DNA from: Dehalococcoidia bacterium | Lineage (GTDB): Bacteria > Chloroflexota > Dehalococcoidia > SM23-28-2 > RBG-16-64-32 | Length of the DNA: 11,675 bases | Assembly: GCA_030690405.1 (NCBI GenBank) | Contig: JAUYGU010000133.1 | Span: forward strand, 1-11,675 | Reading direction: 5' to 3' | Shown here: positions 6,478-11,675 of the stretch, piece by piece | How the letters are laid out: the number at the start of each line of letters is the position of its first letter | How positions within the stretch are numbered: the first letter of the stretch is position 1 | Notes under the pieces: generated by a model | The model's database searches: none | What the model was told of the DNA's origin: nothing | What the model saw: only the letters and a program-made list of their open reading frames with translations | Program-made: the position numbers and the translations under genes

Positions 6478-7239
6478 TTAGCCTTCCGGGAAGCCCAGGT
6501 GGCGCTCCCGCAGGCTAACGAACCCCTTGCGGGCGAGGACGATGTGGTCCAGCACGTCGATTTCGAGGAGGGAGCCGGCCTCGCGGACCAGCTTCGTCAT
6601 CGCCACGTCATCGGTGCTGGGCGTTGGGTCGCCCGAGGGGTGGTTGTGGACGACGATCATCGCCGGACAGTTCTCGCGCACGGCCTCCCGGAACAGGTCC
6701 GCGATGCGGACGTGGGTGGTGTTGACGGTGCCCTTGTACACCTCCGGCACCGCCATCACCTGGTTCTTCGTGTTCAGGAGGACGACCCGCAGGTGCTCCT
6801 GCTCCAGCAGCGCCATGTCCGCGAGGAGCAGGTTGGCGATGTCCTGCGGGGAGTGGATGTAAGGGCGCTCGTCCGGGTTGGTGGCGAGGAGACGGCGTCC
6901 CAACTCCAGGGCGGCCAGGACCTGCGATGCTTTCGCCTCGCCGACTGCGTGCTCGGCGCAGAGCTCGCCGACGGAGGCGCGGGCCAACCCCGGCAGCCCG
7001 TTGAACCGCGAGAGGAGGCGCGTGGCCTGCGCGATGACGTTCTCGCCGGTGGCGCCGGTCCGCAGGATGATCGCCAGCAGTTCGGCGTTGGAGAGGGCGG
7101 CGGCGCCGGCGTGGCGCAGCCGCTCCCGCGGGCGCTCGCCGGCCGGGAGGTCGCGGATGAGGGGGCGGTAGCCGAGGGCGGCGGAACTGCCCCGCTCAGG
7201 CGGGCCGTTGTTGCTGGAGGGGCCGGGACGGACTGGCAT
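6478..7239 (-). CDS. radC: RadC family JAB/MPN-domain protein
   Basis: A 253-residue RadC (DUF2466) protein. Residues about 25-115 form the N-terminal helix-hairpin-helix region ([27 protein letters not shown]). The JAB/MPN domain follows, with the metal-binding set E in [10 protein letters not shown] and H198-x-H200-x10-D211 in [14 protein letters not shown]. The family was long called a DNA repair protein, but the E. coli radC phenotype was later traced to another gene and the biochemical role is unsettled. The domain is related to metalloproteases of the JAMM type. The first 24 residues are an unconserved, Pro/Ser-rich extension; the ATG at 7239 is preceded by GGGAAGGA at about 8 bases, which supports this start. 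It follows the LysM gene by 27 bases and probably shares its transcript. Confidence 0.92.
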   Translation of the reverse strand: MPVRPGPSSNNGPPERGSSAALGYRPLIRDLPAGERPRERLRHAGAAALSNAELLAIILRTGATGENVIAQATRLLSRFNGLPGLARASVGELCAEHAVGEAKASQVLAALELGRRLLATNPDERPYIHSPQDIANLLLADMALLEQEHLRVVLLNTKNQVMAVPEVYKGTVNTTHVRIADLFREAVRENCPAMIVVHNHPSGDPTPSTDDVAMTKLVREAGSLLEIDVLDHIVLARKGFVSLRERHLGFPEG

Positions 7240-7266
7240 GGGGCGGTCCTTCCCAGTTTCGAGGCG

Positions 7267-7812
7267 CTACTGCGGGATGGTGAGCACCTGCCCCGGCTGG
7301 AGCAAGTCGTCCAGGGTGAGGCCGTTGTAGGCGGCGAGCGACTCCGCATCCACGCCGTACGCCCCCGCTATGCCGTACCAGGTGTCGCCGTCGACCACCG
7401 TGTACTCGATGGGCGCGGGCGGCGCTTCCGTCGGCGTGGCGGTGGGGGTGGGGACGGCGGTCGGGGTGGGGACGGCGGTCGGGGTGGGCGTGGGTTCGGC
7501 GGTGGCGCCGGCGACGGGAGTGGTCGGCGTGGGGCTGACCGCCAGCGGCGTGGTCGGCTGAGGTGAAGCCTGCGGGATCACGATCCCCGCCGAGTCGCCC
7601 GGCAGTCCCGGCGGGCGGACGAGGAGCCAGAGGGCGAGGACGCTGCCGAGAAGCAGGGCAAGGAGGGAGGCGCGGAAGACGGCGCCGGAGGGGGCGGCGT
7701 TAACGGGGTTCAGGCAGTCGGCGCAGAACTCCTCGCCGTGGTCCCCGCAGAAGGGGTTGCCGCAGCGGGGGCAGCGCTGGGAGGCTTCGTTGTCGCAGAG
7801 ATAGCAGTTCAT
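7267..7812 (-). CDS. Zinc-finger, single-span membrane protein with external LysM domain
   Basis: A 181-residue protein with an unusual three-part layout. Residues 3-33 form a cysteine-rich zinc finger (C3, C6, C14, C17, C22, H25, C30, C33) resembling B-box or AN1-type fingers. Residues about 46-66 are a membrane segment. Residues about 75-135 are a Pro/Thr linker with PTAVPT repeats. Residues 136-181 are one LysM domain (YTVVDGDTWYGIAGAYGVD, LAAYNGL, LLQPGQVLTIP), which normally binds N-acetylglucosamine-containing glycans such as peptidoglycan. The finger would sit in the cytoplasm and the LysM domain outside. I know no defined function; linking an inner partner to the wall is a possibility. 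It starts 54 bases after the rplL stop, in the place where rpoB usually lies. The ribosome binding site is poor. Confidence 0.85.
   Translation of the reverse strand: MNCYLCDNEASQRCPRCGNPFCGDHGEEFCADCLNPVNAAPSGAVFRASLLALLLGSVLALWLLVRPPGLPGDSAGIVIPQASPQPTTPLAVSPTPTTPVAGATAEPTPTPTAVPTPTAVPTPTATPTEAPPAPIEYTVVDGDTWYGIAGAYGVDAESLAAYNGLTLDDLLQPGQVLTIPQ
7439..7500. repeat. 18-base tandem repeat coding for the Pro/Thr linker
   Basis: Units of the form GGTGGGGACGGCGGTCGG follow each other two to three times and encode PTAVPT on the minus strand. The + strand, which is the template, has many runs of three to five G and could fold into G-quadruplexes. Copy number in such a stretch may vary between strains. 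Confidence 0.65.
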
Positions 7813-7823
7813 AGCCTGTCGGG

Positions 7824-7856
7824 GCGGCCGGGGAAGGGGGCGCCTACCCCAGCCGC
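7824..7856. other. GC-rich stem-loop after rplL
   Basis: Bases 7824-7833 and 7847-7856 form a 10-base stem (one G-U pair in minus-strand RNA) with a 13-base loop, in the 54-base gap between rplL and the LysM gene. On the minus strand no U-run follows it, so it is not a standard terminator for the ribosomal operon. On the + strand ATTTT follows. It may reduce read-through or stabilise the 3' end of the rplL message. Confidence 0.4.
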
Positions 7857-7866
7857 ATTTTACAGG

Positions 7867-8277
7867 CTATTGGAGTTCTACGGTAGCGCCGGCGTCCCGC
7901 AGCTTCTTTGCCGCTTCCTCCGCGTCCGCCTTGGAGATGCCTTCCTTGACGTTGGTCGGGGCGGACTCCACCAGGTCCTTGGCCTCCTTCAGGCCCAGGG
8001 TGGTGACCTCGCGGACGGCCTTGATCACGTTGATCTTGTTGGCGCCGATGTCCTTGAGGTGAACCGTGAACTCCGTCTTCTCCTCCTCCGCCTCGGCGGC
8101 GGGGGCTCCTGCGCCCGCCCCGGCGGCGGCAGGAGCGGCGACGGCGACCGGCGCGGCGGCCGTGACGCCGAACTCGTCCTGGATGCGCAGGTTGAGGTCG
8201 CGAAGCTCCAGCATGGACATCTCCTTGATGAGGTCCATGATCTGGTCGACGCGCTTCCCGTCTGCAGACTTGGCCAT
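7867..8277 (-). CDS. rplL: Large ribosomal subunit protein bL12 (L7/L12)
   Basis: A 136-residue L7/L12, the stalk protein that recruits translation GTPases. Residues 1-40 are the dimerisation domain that binds L10 ([29 protein letters not shown]). Residues about 41-66 are an Ala/Gly/Pro-rich hinge somewhat longer than in E. coli (which has 121 residues in all). The rest is the C-terminal domain, with [39 protein letters not shown] carrying the conserved GTPase-contact helix. The ATG at 8277 lies 3 bases after the rplJ stop and has an AGGAGGAG binding site lying within the rplJ end, so the two are translationally coupled. L12 is made in several copies per ribosome, which fits the strong site. 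Confidence 0.98.
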   Translation of the reverse strand: MAKSADGKRVDQIMDLIKEMSMLELRDLNLRIQDEFGVTAAAPVAVAAPAAAGAGAGAPAAEAEEEKTEFTVHLKDIGANKINVIKAVREVTTLGLKEAKDLVESAPTNVKEGISKADAEEAAKKLRDAGATVELQ

Positions 8278-8280
8278 TTG

Positions 8281-9039
8281 CTACTCCTCCTGTTGTTCGG
8301 GCTGCTCTTCGGCAGCAGGCTCTTCTTGTGGTTCGCCGGCTTGCTCACTCGTTGGTTCTTCTGCCGGCTCCTCCTCGGGCCCGGGTGTGGCCTCAGGGGC
8401 CGGTTCTTCCGCGGCGTCCCTGGGAGTCTCCTCCTCCGCCGTGGTCTCCGCGGGGGGCTGTGCCGCCACCTGCGCAGGCTCGCCGGTCGCCTCCAGCTGG
8501 CGGACGCGGGCGTTGATGAGGCTGGGAAGCTCGCTCAGGACGGACTGCAGGAGTGACGTGAGCTTCCTCAGGGGCGACTGCAGCAGGCCGGAGAGCGTGG
8601 CCAGGGGAGCCTGTATCTGCCCCGCCAGCTGCGCGAGCATCACCGGCCTCGGCGGCAGGCGTACGAGGTCCCGAAGGTCGGCGGCAGAGACGACGTGGCC
8701 GTCCAGGAAGGCGCCGCGCAGGGAGAAGGTGGGTGGCGCCGACTGGGCGTACTCGGTGATCGCCTTGGCGGCGTCCATCGGGTCGTCGTAGGCGATAACG
8801 AGGGCGGTCGGGCCCTCCACGATCTGCATCAGCTCCGGTGCCCCGGTCCGGCCGGCGGCCAGGCGTAGGAGGCTGTTCTTGACGACTTTCACCTCTATGC
8901 TGGCCGCGCGCAGCCGCTTTCGCATCTGGTCCATCTCCTGGACGCGGAGACCGCTGTAGTTCGCGCTCACCGTGATGGTGGCGCGCTCCATCCGCCGCTT
9001 CAGGTCTTCGACCTGGTCTATCTTCTTCTGCGTCGGCAT
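8281..9039 (-). CDS. rplJ: Large ribosomal subunit protein uL10 with long acidic C-terminal tail
   Basis: L10 anchors L12 dimers to the 23S rRNA and, with L12, binds its own leader RNA to repress synthesis. The N-terminal domain is clear (KKIDQVEDLKRRMERATITVSANYSGL, VKVVKNSLLRLA, GPTALVIAYDDPMDAAKAI). The Ala/Leu-rich helix near 155-182, which binds L12 dimers, is present. Most bacterial L10 proteins end there, at 165-180 residues. This one has 252, and the extra residues 184-252 hold 23 acidic residues (22 Glu, 1 Asp) against one Arg, rich in Pro and Ala, ending in EEQPEQQEE. I chose ATG at 9039, preceded by AGGAG at 7 bases; an in-frame start at 9081 would place the coding region over the terminator hairpin. 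The 185-base gap upstream holds the L10 leader. Confidence 0.96.
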   Translation of the reverse strand: MPTQKKIDQVEDLKRRMERATITVSANYSGLRVQEMDQMRKRLRAASIEVKVVKNSLLRLAAGRTGAPELMQIVEGPTALVIAYDDPMDAAKAITEYAQSAPPTFSLRGAFLDGHVVSAADLRDLVRLPPRPVMLAQLAGQIQAPLATLSGLLQSPLRKLTSLLQSVLSELPSLINARVRQLEATGEPAQVAAQPPAETTAEEETPRDAAEEPAPEATPGPEEEPAEEPTSEQAGEPQEEPAAEEQPEQQEE

Positions 9040-9054
9040 GCGCTCGCTCCTGCC

Positions 9055-9084
9055 AATAAGAAATCCCTTGCCCGGAGGCAAGGG
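9055..9084 (-). terminator. Intrinsic terminator/attenuator in the rplJ leader
   Basis: In minus-strand RNA a perfect 8-base stem CCCUUGCC/GGCAAGGG (9084-9077 with 9072-9065) closes a UCCG tetraloop and is followed by AUUUCUUAUU. It ends 16 bases before the rplJ start codon. The position just before the gene is that of a leader attenuator rather than an end-of-operon terminator. Confidence 0.8.
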
Positions 9085-9217
9085 ACGAGTCCGCTACCGG
9101 CTCGCAGGTTGAAGCCTGCGCTTCGGTGTGCGTATGTTCAGTTCGTCCGGTGCTGCCTCGGCGGGCCGGTAGTTTAACCCCGACCGGTTGGGGACCCGCT
9201 GTCTCGGGCGCTGGCCG
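9055..9217 (-). promoter_or_regulatory. Ribosomal protein L10 leader (autoregulatory RNA)
   Basis: The minus-strand sequence between rplA and rplJ matches the plan of the known L10 leader family. The conserved GAGACAGCGGG (9205-9195) pairs by GCGGG with CCCGC in CCCGCCGAGGCAG (9165-9153), and UUAAA lies between them. In known leaders this fold holds a kink-turn bound by the L10(L12) complex. Downstream follow a small hairpin CGCAGG/CCUGCG (9120-9103) and the terminator at 9084-9055. Binding of excess L10-L12 would be expected to favour termination, lowering rplJ-rplL expression relative to rplK-rplA. The family assignment is from memory of the consensus and was not scored. Confidence 0.8.
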
Positions 9218-9223
9218 ATAGTG

Positions 9224-9229
9224 ATTATA
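9224..9229 (-). promoter_or_regulatory. -10 box (TATAAT) at the rplA stop, possible rplJL promoter
   Basis: A perfect TATAAT on the minus strand contains the rplA stop codon TAA. The hexamer 17 bases upstream is TTCCCT, a poor -35 box, and lies within rplA. The transcript would begin near 9217, just in front of the L10 leader fold. Confidence 0.5.
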
Positions 9230-9947
9230 CGCTGGCGGCGGCGGTTAGGGAAAGGGTGGGCAGGACGTCCAGCTTGATCCCCGGTCCCATCGTTGCCGCA
9301 AGCGTGACGGAGCGGATGAACTGGCCCTTGGCGCCGGCCGGTTTCTCGCGCACGATGGCGTCGAGGAGGGCGCTAAGGTTTTCCAGCAGCGCCTCCTCTG
9401 GGAAGCTCACCTTGCCAATGGGCACGTGCATCAGCGACGTCTTGTCCGTGCGGAACTCCACCCGGCCCTGCTTCGCCTCGCGGATCGCCTTCGGGAGGTC
9501 GTCCCCCTCGACGACGGTGTTGGTGCGGGGGTTGGGCATGAGGCCGCGGGGCCCGAGGACGCGGCCCAGCCGGCCGACCTTGCCCATCATATCGCGGGTG
9601 GCGAGGGCGACTTCGAACTCCAGCCAGCCGCCTTCGACCTTCTTGACCAGGTCTTCGGAGCCGACATAGTCGGCGCCGGCCTGGTCGGCGGTCCGTGCGG
9701 CCTCGCCCTCGGCGAAGACGAGAACGCGCTGGCTCTTGCCGAGGCCGTGGGGCAGCAGGATCGTCCCGCGGAGCTGCTGATCGGCGTGGCGGGTGTCGAG
9801 GCCGGTGCGGATGTGCAGCTCCACCGTCTCGTCAAACTTGGCGAAGGCGCTCTCCTTCAGGAGCTTGATCGCTTCCTGCGGCTCGTAGGCGCGGTCGTGA
9901 TCGAACTTCTCAAGGGCGTTGCGGTAGTTCTTTCCTCGTCTGGCCAT
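9225..9947 (-). CDS. rplA: Large ribosomal subunit protein uL1
   Basis: A 240-residue L1, the mobile-stalk protein that moves deacylated tRNA out of the E site. Signature stretches are [91 protein letters not shown] and the C-terminal [15 protein letters not shown]. Domain I is split around domain II (about 67-160), as usual. The length is close to that of E. coli L1 (234). The ATG lies 2 bases after the rplK stop, so translation is coupled. In E. coli L1 represses its own operon by binding the rplK leader; I looked for no such fold and cannot claim it here. The final codons overlap a -10 box for rplJ. Confidence 0.98.
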   Translation of the reverse strand: MARRGKNYRNALEKFDHDRAYEPQEAIKLLKESAFAKFDETVELHIRTGLDTRHADQQLRGTILLPHGLGKSQRVLVFAEGEAARTADQAGADYVGSEDLVKKVEGGWLEFEVALATRDMMGKVGRLGRVLGPRGLMPNPRTNTVVEGDDLPKAIREAKQGRVEFRTDKTSLMHVPIGKVSFPEEALLENLSALLDAIVREKPAGAKGQFIRSVTLAATMGPGIKLDVLPTLSLTAAASV

Positions 9948-9949
9948 GG

Positions 9950-10375
9950 CTAGCCGCCTATCTCCACGCCCATGCTGCGGGCGGTGCCTTCTACCATTCG
10001 CATTGCGGCCTCGATATCGTTAGCGTTGAGGTCTTTCATCTTGGTCTCCGCTATCTGGCGGACCTGGTCCCGGGTCAGTGTGCCCGCCTTCTGGCGGATC
10101 TGGGCCGGGCTTCCCTTTTCCAGCCCGGCCGCCTTCTTGATAAGGTCCGATGCGGGCGGAGTCTTGAGGGAGAAGGTGAACGAACGGTCCTCGAAAACAA
10201 TGATCTCGACGGGGATGATGCTGCCGGACTGGGCGGAGGTGCGCTCGTTGTACTCCTTGCAGAAGGCCATGATGTTGGCGCCGTGCTGTCCCAGGGCCGG
10301 GCCCACGGGCGGCGCCGGCGTGGCCTTGCCGGCTTCCAGCTGGAGCTTGATGACGGCGCGTATCTTCTTCGCCAT
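9950..10375 (-). CDS. rplK: Large ribosomal subunit protein uL11
   Basis: A 141-residue L11, of standard length. The N-terminal domain reads [44 protein letters not shown] and contains the proline-rich hinge of the GTPase-centre and stringent-response (RelA) contact. The C-terminal RNA-binding domain holds [19 protein letters not shown] and the closing [15 protein letters not shown], which bind the 23S rRNA thiostrepton region. The gene begins 4 bases after the nusG stop. An AGAGG sequence at about 12 bases is the only visible binding site, so coupling to nusG is likely. Confidence 0.98.
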   Translation of the reverse strand: MAKKIRAVIKLQLEAGKATPAPPVGPALGQHGANIMAFCKEYNERTSAQSGSIIPVEIIVFEDRSFTFSLKTPPASDLIKKAAGLEKGSPAQIRQKAGTLTRDQVRQIAETKMKDLNANDIEAAMRMVEGTARSMGVEIGG

Positions 10376-10379
10376 CTGA

Positions 10380-11069
10380 TTACAGCCTCTCCACCTGCAG
10401 GAAGTCCAGCTCCACAGGCGTCTCGCGGCCGAAGAATGACACCAGCACCCGCACCTTGCCCTTCTCCACGTTGATCTCGTCCACCGTGCCGATGAAGTCC
10501 ACGAATGGGCCGTCCGTGACGCGGATGCTCTGGCCGACCTGGAAGCCCACCTTGATGCGAGGCTCTTCGGCCCTCATCTGGCGCAGAATGGAGAGCACCT
10601 CCGTCTTTTCCAGCGGCGTGGGAGTGGCGCCGGAGCCGACGAAGCCGGTAACGCCCGGCGTGTTGCGGACAACGGTCCAGCCCTTGCTGGACAGCGCCTT
10701 CTCCTGCTCCGTGGCTGCCGGGTCGTCCTGCCGCATCTCGATCATCTGCACGAGGACGTAGCCGGGGAAGAGCTTGCGGGGCACGGTGCGGCGGGCGCCA
10801 TCGCGGATCTCAATCTCGTCGACGGAGGGGATCACGACGTAGAAGATAAGGTCTTCCGAGTCCATGGACTTGATGCGGTGCTCCAGGTTGGTGCGGGCCT
10901 TGTCCTCGTAGCCGGAGTAGGTGTGGACGACGTACCAAGCGCGGCCCGCCTGGAACATCTCCTCGTCAGAGATAACCGGCCGCTGAGGGGCTTCCTCCGC
11001 TGTTAGCGCGGCTCCCTCTTCCGGGGCCTCCTTGACCGGGGCCTCTGCGCCTTTCTTCCTCCTCGCCAC
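10380..11069 (-). CDS. nusG: Transcription termination/antitermination factor NusG, N-terminally extended
   Basis: NusG binds RNA polymerase and links it to Rho or to the leading ribosome. The NGN domain begins at [24 protein letters not shown] and includes [12 protein letters not shown] and [17 protein letters not shown]. The KOW domain is [50 protein letters not shown]. Two additions stand out. A charged, Glu/Ala-rich stretch of about 43 residues precedes the NGN domain, and an insert ([18 protein letters not shown]) lengthens the loop before WTVVRNTPG. No ATG is available at the front. I prefer GTG at 11069, 9 bases after the AAGGG that overlaps the secE stop (229 residues); TTG at 11078 abuts that AAGGG with no spacer and would add three residues. 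Confidence 0.95.
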   Translation of the reverse strand: MARRKKGAEAPVKEAPEEGAALTAEEAPQRPVISDEEMFQAGRAWYVVHTYSGYEDKARTNLEHRIKSMDSEDLIFYVVIPSVDEIEIRDGARRTVPRKLFPGYVLVQMIEMRQDDPAATEQEKALSSKGWTVVRNTPGVTGFVGSGATPTPLEKTEVLSILRQMRAEEPRIKVGFQVGQSIRVTDGPFVDFIGTVDEINVEKGKVRVLVSFFGRETPVELDFLQVERL

Positions 11070-11081
11070 TTGAATCAACCC

Positions 11082-11402
11082 TTAGCGCAGGAGCGTGTTA
11101 TCGATAAGCCAGCCGAAGCCGATGTCGATGCCGCCGAGGGCGGCGCCGAGGAGCGCTGAAACGATGATCACCACCATGGTGAGGTGCATCGCTTCCGGGC
11201 GGCTGGGCCAGACCACCTTGCGCAGCTCGCCGATGATGTCCATGAAGAAGCGGGGCCGCCAACCCGTGACCGCCGCGAAGCCGGAGCGGCTGGCGCGGTG
11301 AGGTGCGGGGCGGGCGGCGCCGGTGCGCGGGACCACGCGCGCCGCCTTGCCGCGGGCCTTCGCCTGCTTGGCTGACGTCTGCCGGCGAAGGGCGCGGCTC
11401 AT
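11082..11402 (-). CDS. secE: Preprotein translocase subunit SecE, with basic N-terminal extension
   Basis: SecE clamps SecY in the protein-export channel. The core is at residues about 54-106: an amphipathic helix with [19 protein letters not shown], the signature of the family, then one membrane segment ([24 protein letters not shown]). Single-span SecE proteins usually have about 60-75 residues. This one has 106 because of a basic, Arg/Lys/Ala-rich extension (residues 1-50) that probably lies in the cytoplasm next to the ribosome. The ATG overlaps the rpmG stop (ATGA) and has GGGAGG at 5 bases. The position between rpmG and nusG is conserved in many bacteria. Confidence 0.95.
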   Translation of the reverse strand: MSRALRRQTSAKQAKARGKAARVVPRTGAARPAPHRASRSGFAAVTGWRPRFFMDIIGELRKVVWPSRPEAMHLTMVVIIVSALLGAALGGIDIGFGWLIDNTLLR

Positions 11403-11563
11403 CGCGCCTCCCGGTGCTGGCGGTGGCCGCGACAGCGGGGGCAGAACTTCTGCAGCTCCATCCGGTCAGGATCGTTGCGGCGGTTCTTGGTGGTCACATA
11501 GTTGCGGTTCCTGCACTCCGTGCAGGCCATCTCCACAACCGCGCGGTCTTCCTTCTTGGCCAA
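11399..11563 (-). CDS. rpmG: Large ribosomal subunit protein bL33
   Basis: A 54-residue protein reading [35 protein letters not shown] and [19 protein letters not shown]. The two CxxC pairs (C14/C17 and C41/C44) form the zinc ribbon of the C+ type of L33, and the YVTTKNRRN block is diagnostic. The start is TTG at 11563; the only ATG inside (codon 12) would remove a conserved part. A sequence AAGGCGG (11578-11572), which overlaps the tuf stop, stands 8 bases before it. The stop TGA overlaps the secE ATG. The gene is too short for most ORF filters but its place between tuf and secE is standard. Confidence 0.94.
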   Translation of the reverse strand: MAKKEDRAVVEMACTECRNRNYVTTKNRRNDPDRMELQKFCPRCRGHRQHREAR

Positions 11564-11576
11564 TCGTCAGTCCGCC

Positions 11577-11675
11577 TTACTCCAGCAGCTTGGTGATGAC
11601 GCCGGCGCCCACGGTGCGCCCGCCTTCGCGGATGGCGAAGCGGACGCCGTCTTCCAGGGCGACGGGCTGGATAAG
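11577..11675 (-). CDS. tuf: Translation elongation factor Tu, C-terminal end only
   Basis: The last 32 residues of EF-Tu are visible: [19 protein letters not shown], then [13 protein letters not shown] and TAA. This is the closing strand pair of domain 3, nearly invariant in bacteria. The start lies beyond the right edge of the window. The rpmG start follows after 13 bases, so tuf and the ribosomal genes probably belong to one transcript. There is room for neither a terminator nor a tRNA gene between them. Confidence 0.96.
   Translation of the reverse strand, partial: LIQPVALEDGVRFAIREGGRTVGAGVITKLLE

Noticed and set aside
6127..7566. Open frame of 479 codons on the + strand
   Set aside because: It is antisense to the HAD, RadC and LysM genes, which have clear motifs; its sequence is low-complexity Gly/Arg/Val-rich.
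7824..7856. Stem-loop after rplL as the terminator of the ribosomal operon
   Set aside because: There is no U-run after the stem in the direction of the operon; kept only as a stem-loop.
9040..9081. Upstream start for rplJ at 9081
   Set aside because: It would place 14 extra codons over the terminator hairpin; homologues and the AGGAG site support 9039.
11564..11576. tRNA gene near rpmG, as in some secE-nusG operons
   Set aside because: The gaps between tuf, rpmG and secE are 13 bases and an overlap, too small for a tRNA.

Overview
This is a high-GC bacterial chromosome segment that is gene-dense on both strands. Gene content and order suggest Chloroflexota, possibly a Dehalococcoidia-like lineage. 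The suggestion rests on three things: the order tuf-rpmG-secE-nusG-rplK-rplA-rplJ-rplL, the extended NusG, SecE and L10 proteins, and dispersed CCCTTCGAC...GCTCAGGGCA repeats. It is an inference from style, not a phylogenetic result. Apart from one repeat insertion, the window looks like ordinary chromosome. I see no prophage, transposase, CRISPR array, tRNA or rRNA.

Left part (1-5453). The window opens inside a GH31 alpha-glycosidase on the + strand. Its stop shares a CTAG with the stop of a convergent HNH nuclease. The nuclease follows CvpA and a PAP2 phosphatase on the minus strand. The PAP2 gene and the + strand larB gene diverge from overlapping promoters in 2666-2752. The PAP2 message looks leaderless. 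larB has a good Shine-Dalgarno sequence in front of an ACG where ATG is expected. larB, a membrane-anchored protein of unknown function and larC are tightly packed (4-base overlap, then 2-base gap). LarB and LarC are two of the three enzymes that make the nickel-pincer nucleotide cofactor; larE and larA are not in the window.

Middle (5450-7812). A Cof-type HAD phosphatase, a RadC/JAB protein and a zinc-finger/LysM membrane protein lie on the minus strand. Between larC and the HAD gene a dispersed repeat has inserted, leaving a second, relict copy of the last 49 bases of the HAD gene.

Right part (7867-11675). This is the transcription/translation operon on the minus strand: end of tuf, rpmG (missed by simple ORF calling because of its size), secE, nusG, rplK, rplA, rplJ and rplL. 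Between rplA and rplJ is a 185-base gap that carries a recognisable L10 leader, with a -10 box that contains the rplA stop codon and an intrinsic terminator just before rplJ. This is the layout of an autogenous attenuator for L10/L12. rpoB does not follow rplL; the zinc-finger/LysM gene does.

The best leads are the L10 leader with its terminator, the strongly acidic tail on L10, the larB ACG start with the overlapping divergent promoters, and the repeat insertion that duplicated the HAD gene end. I found nothing that amounts to a new multi-gene system.
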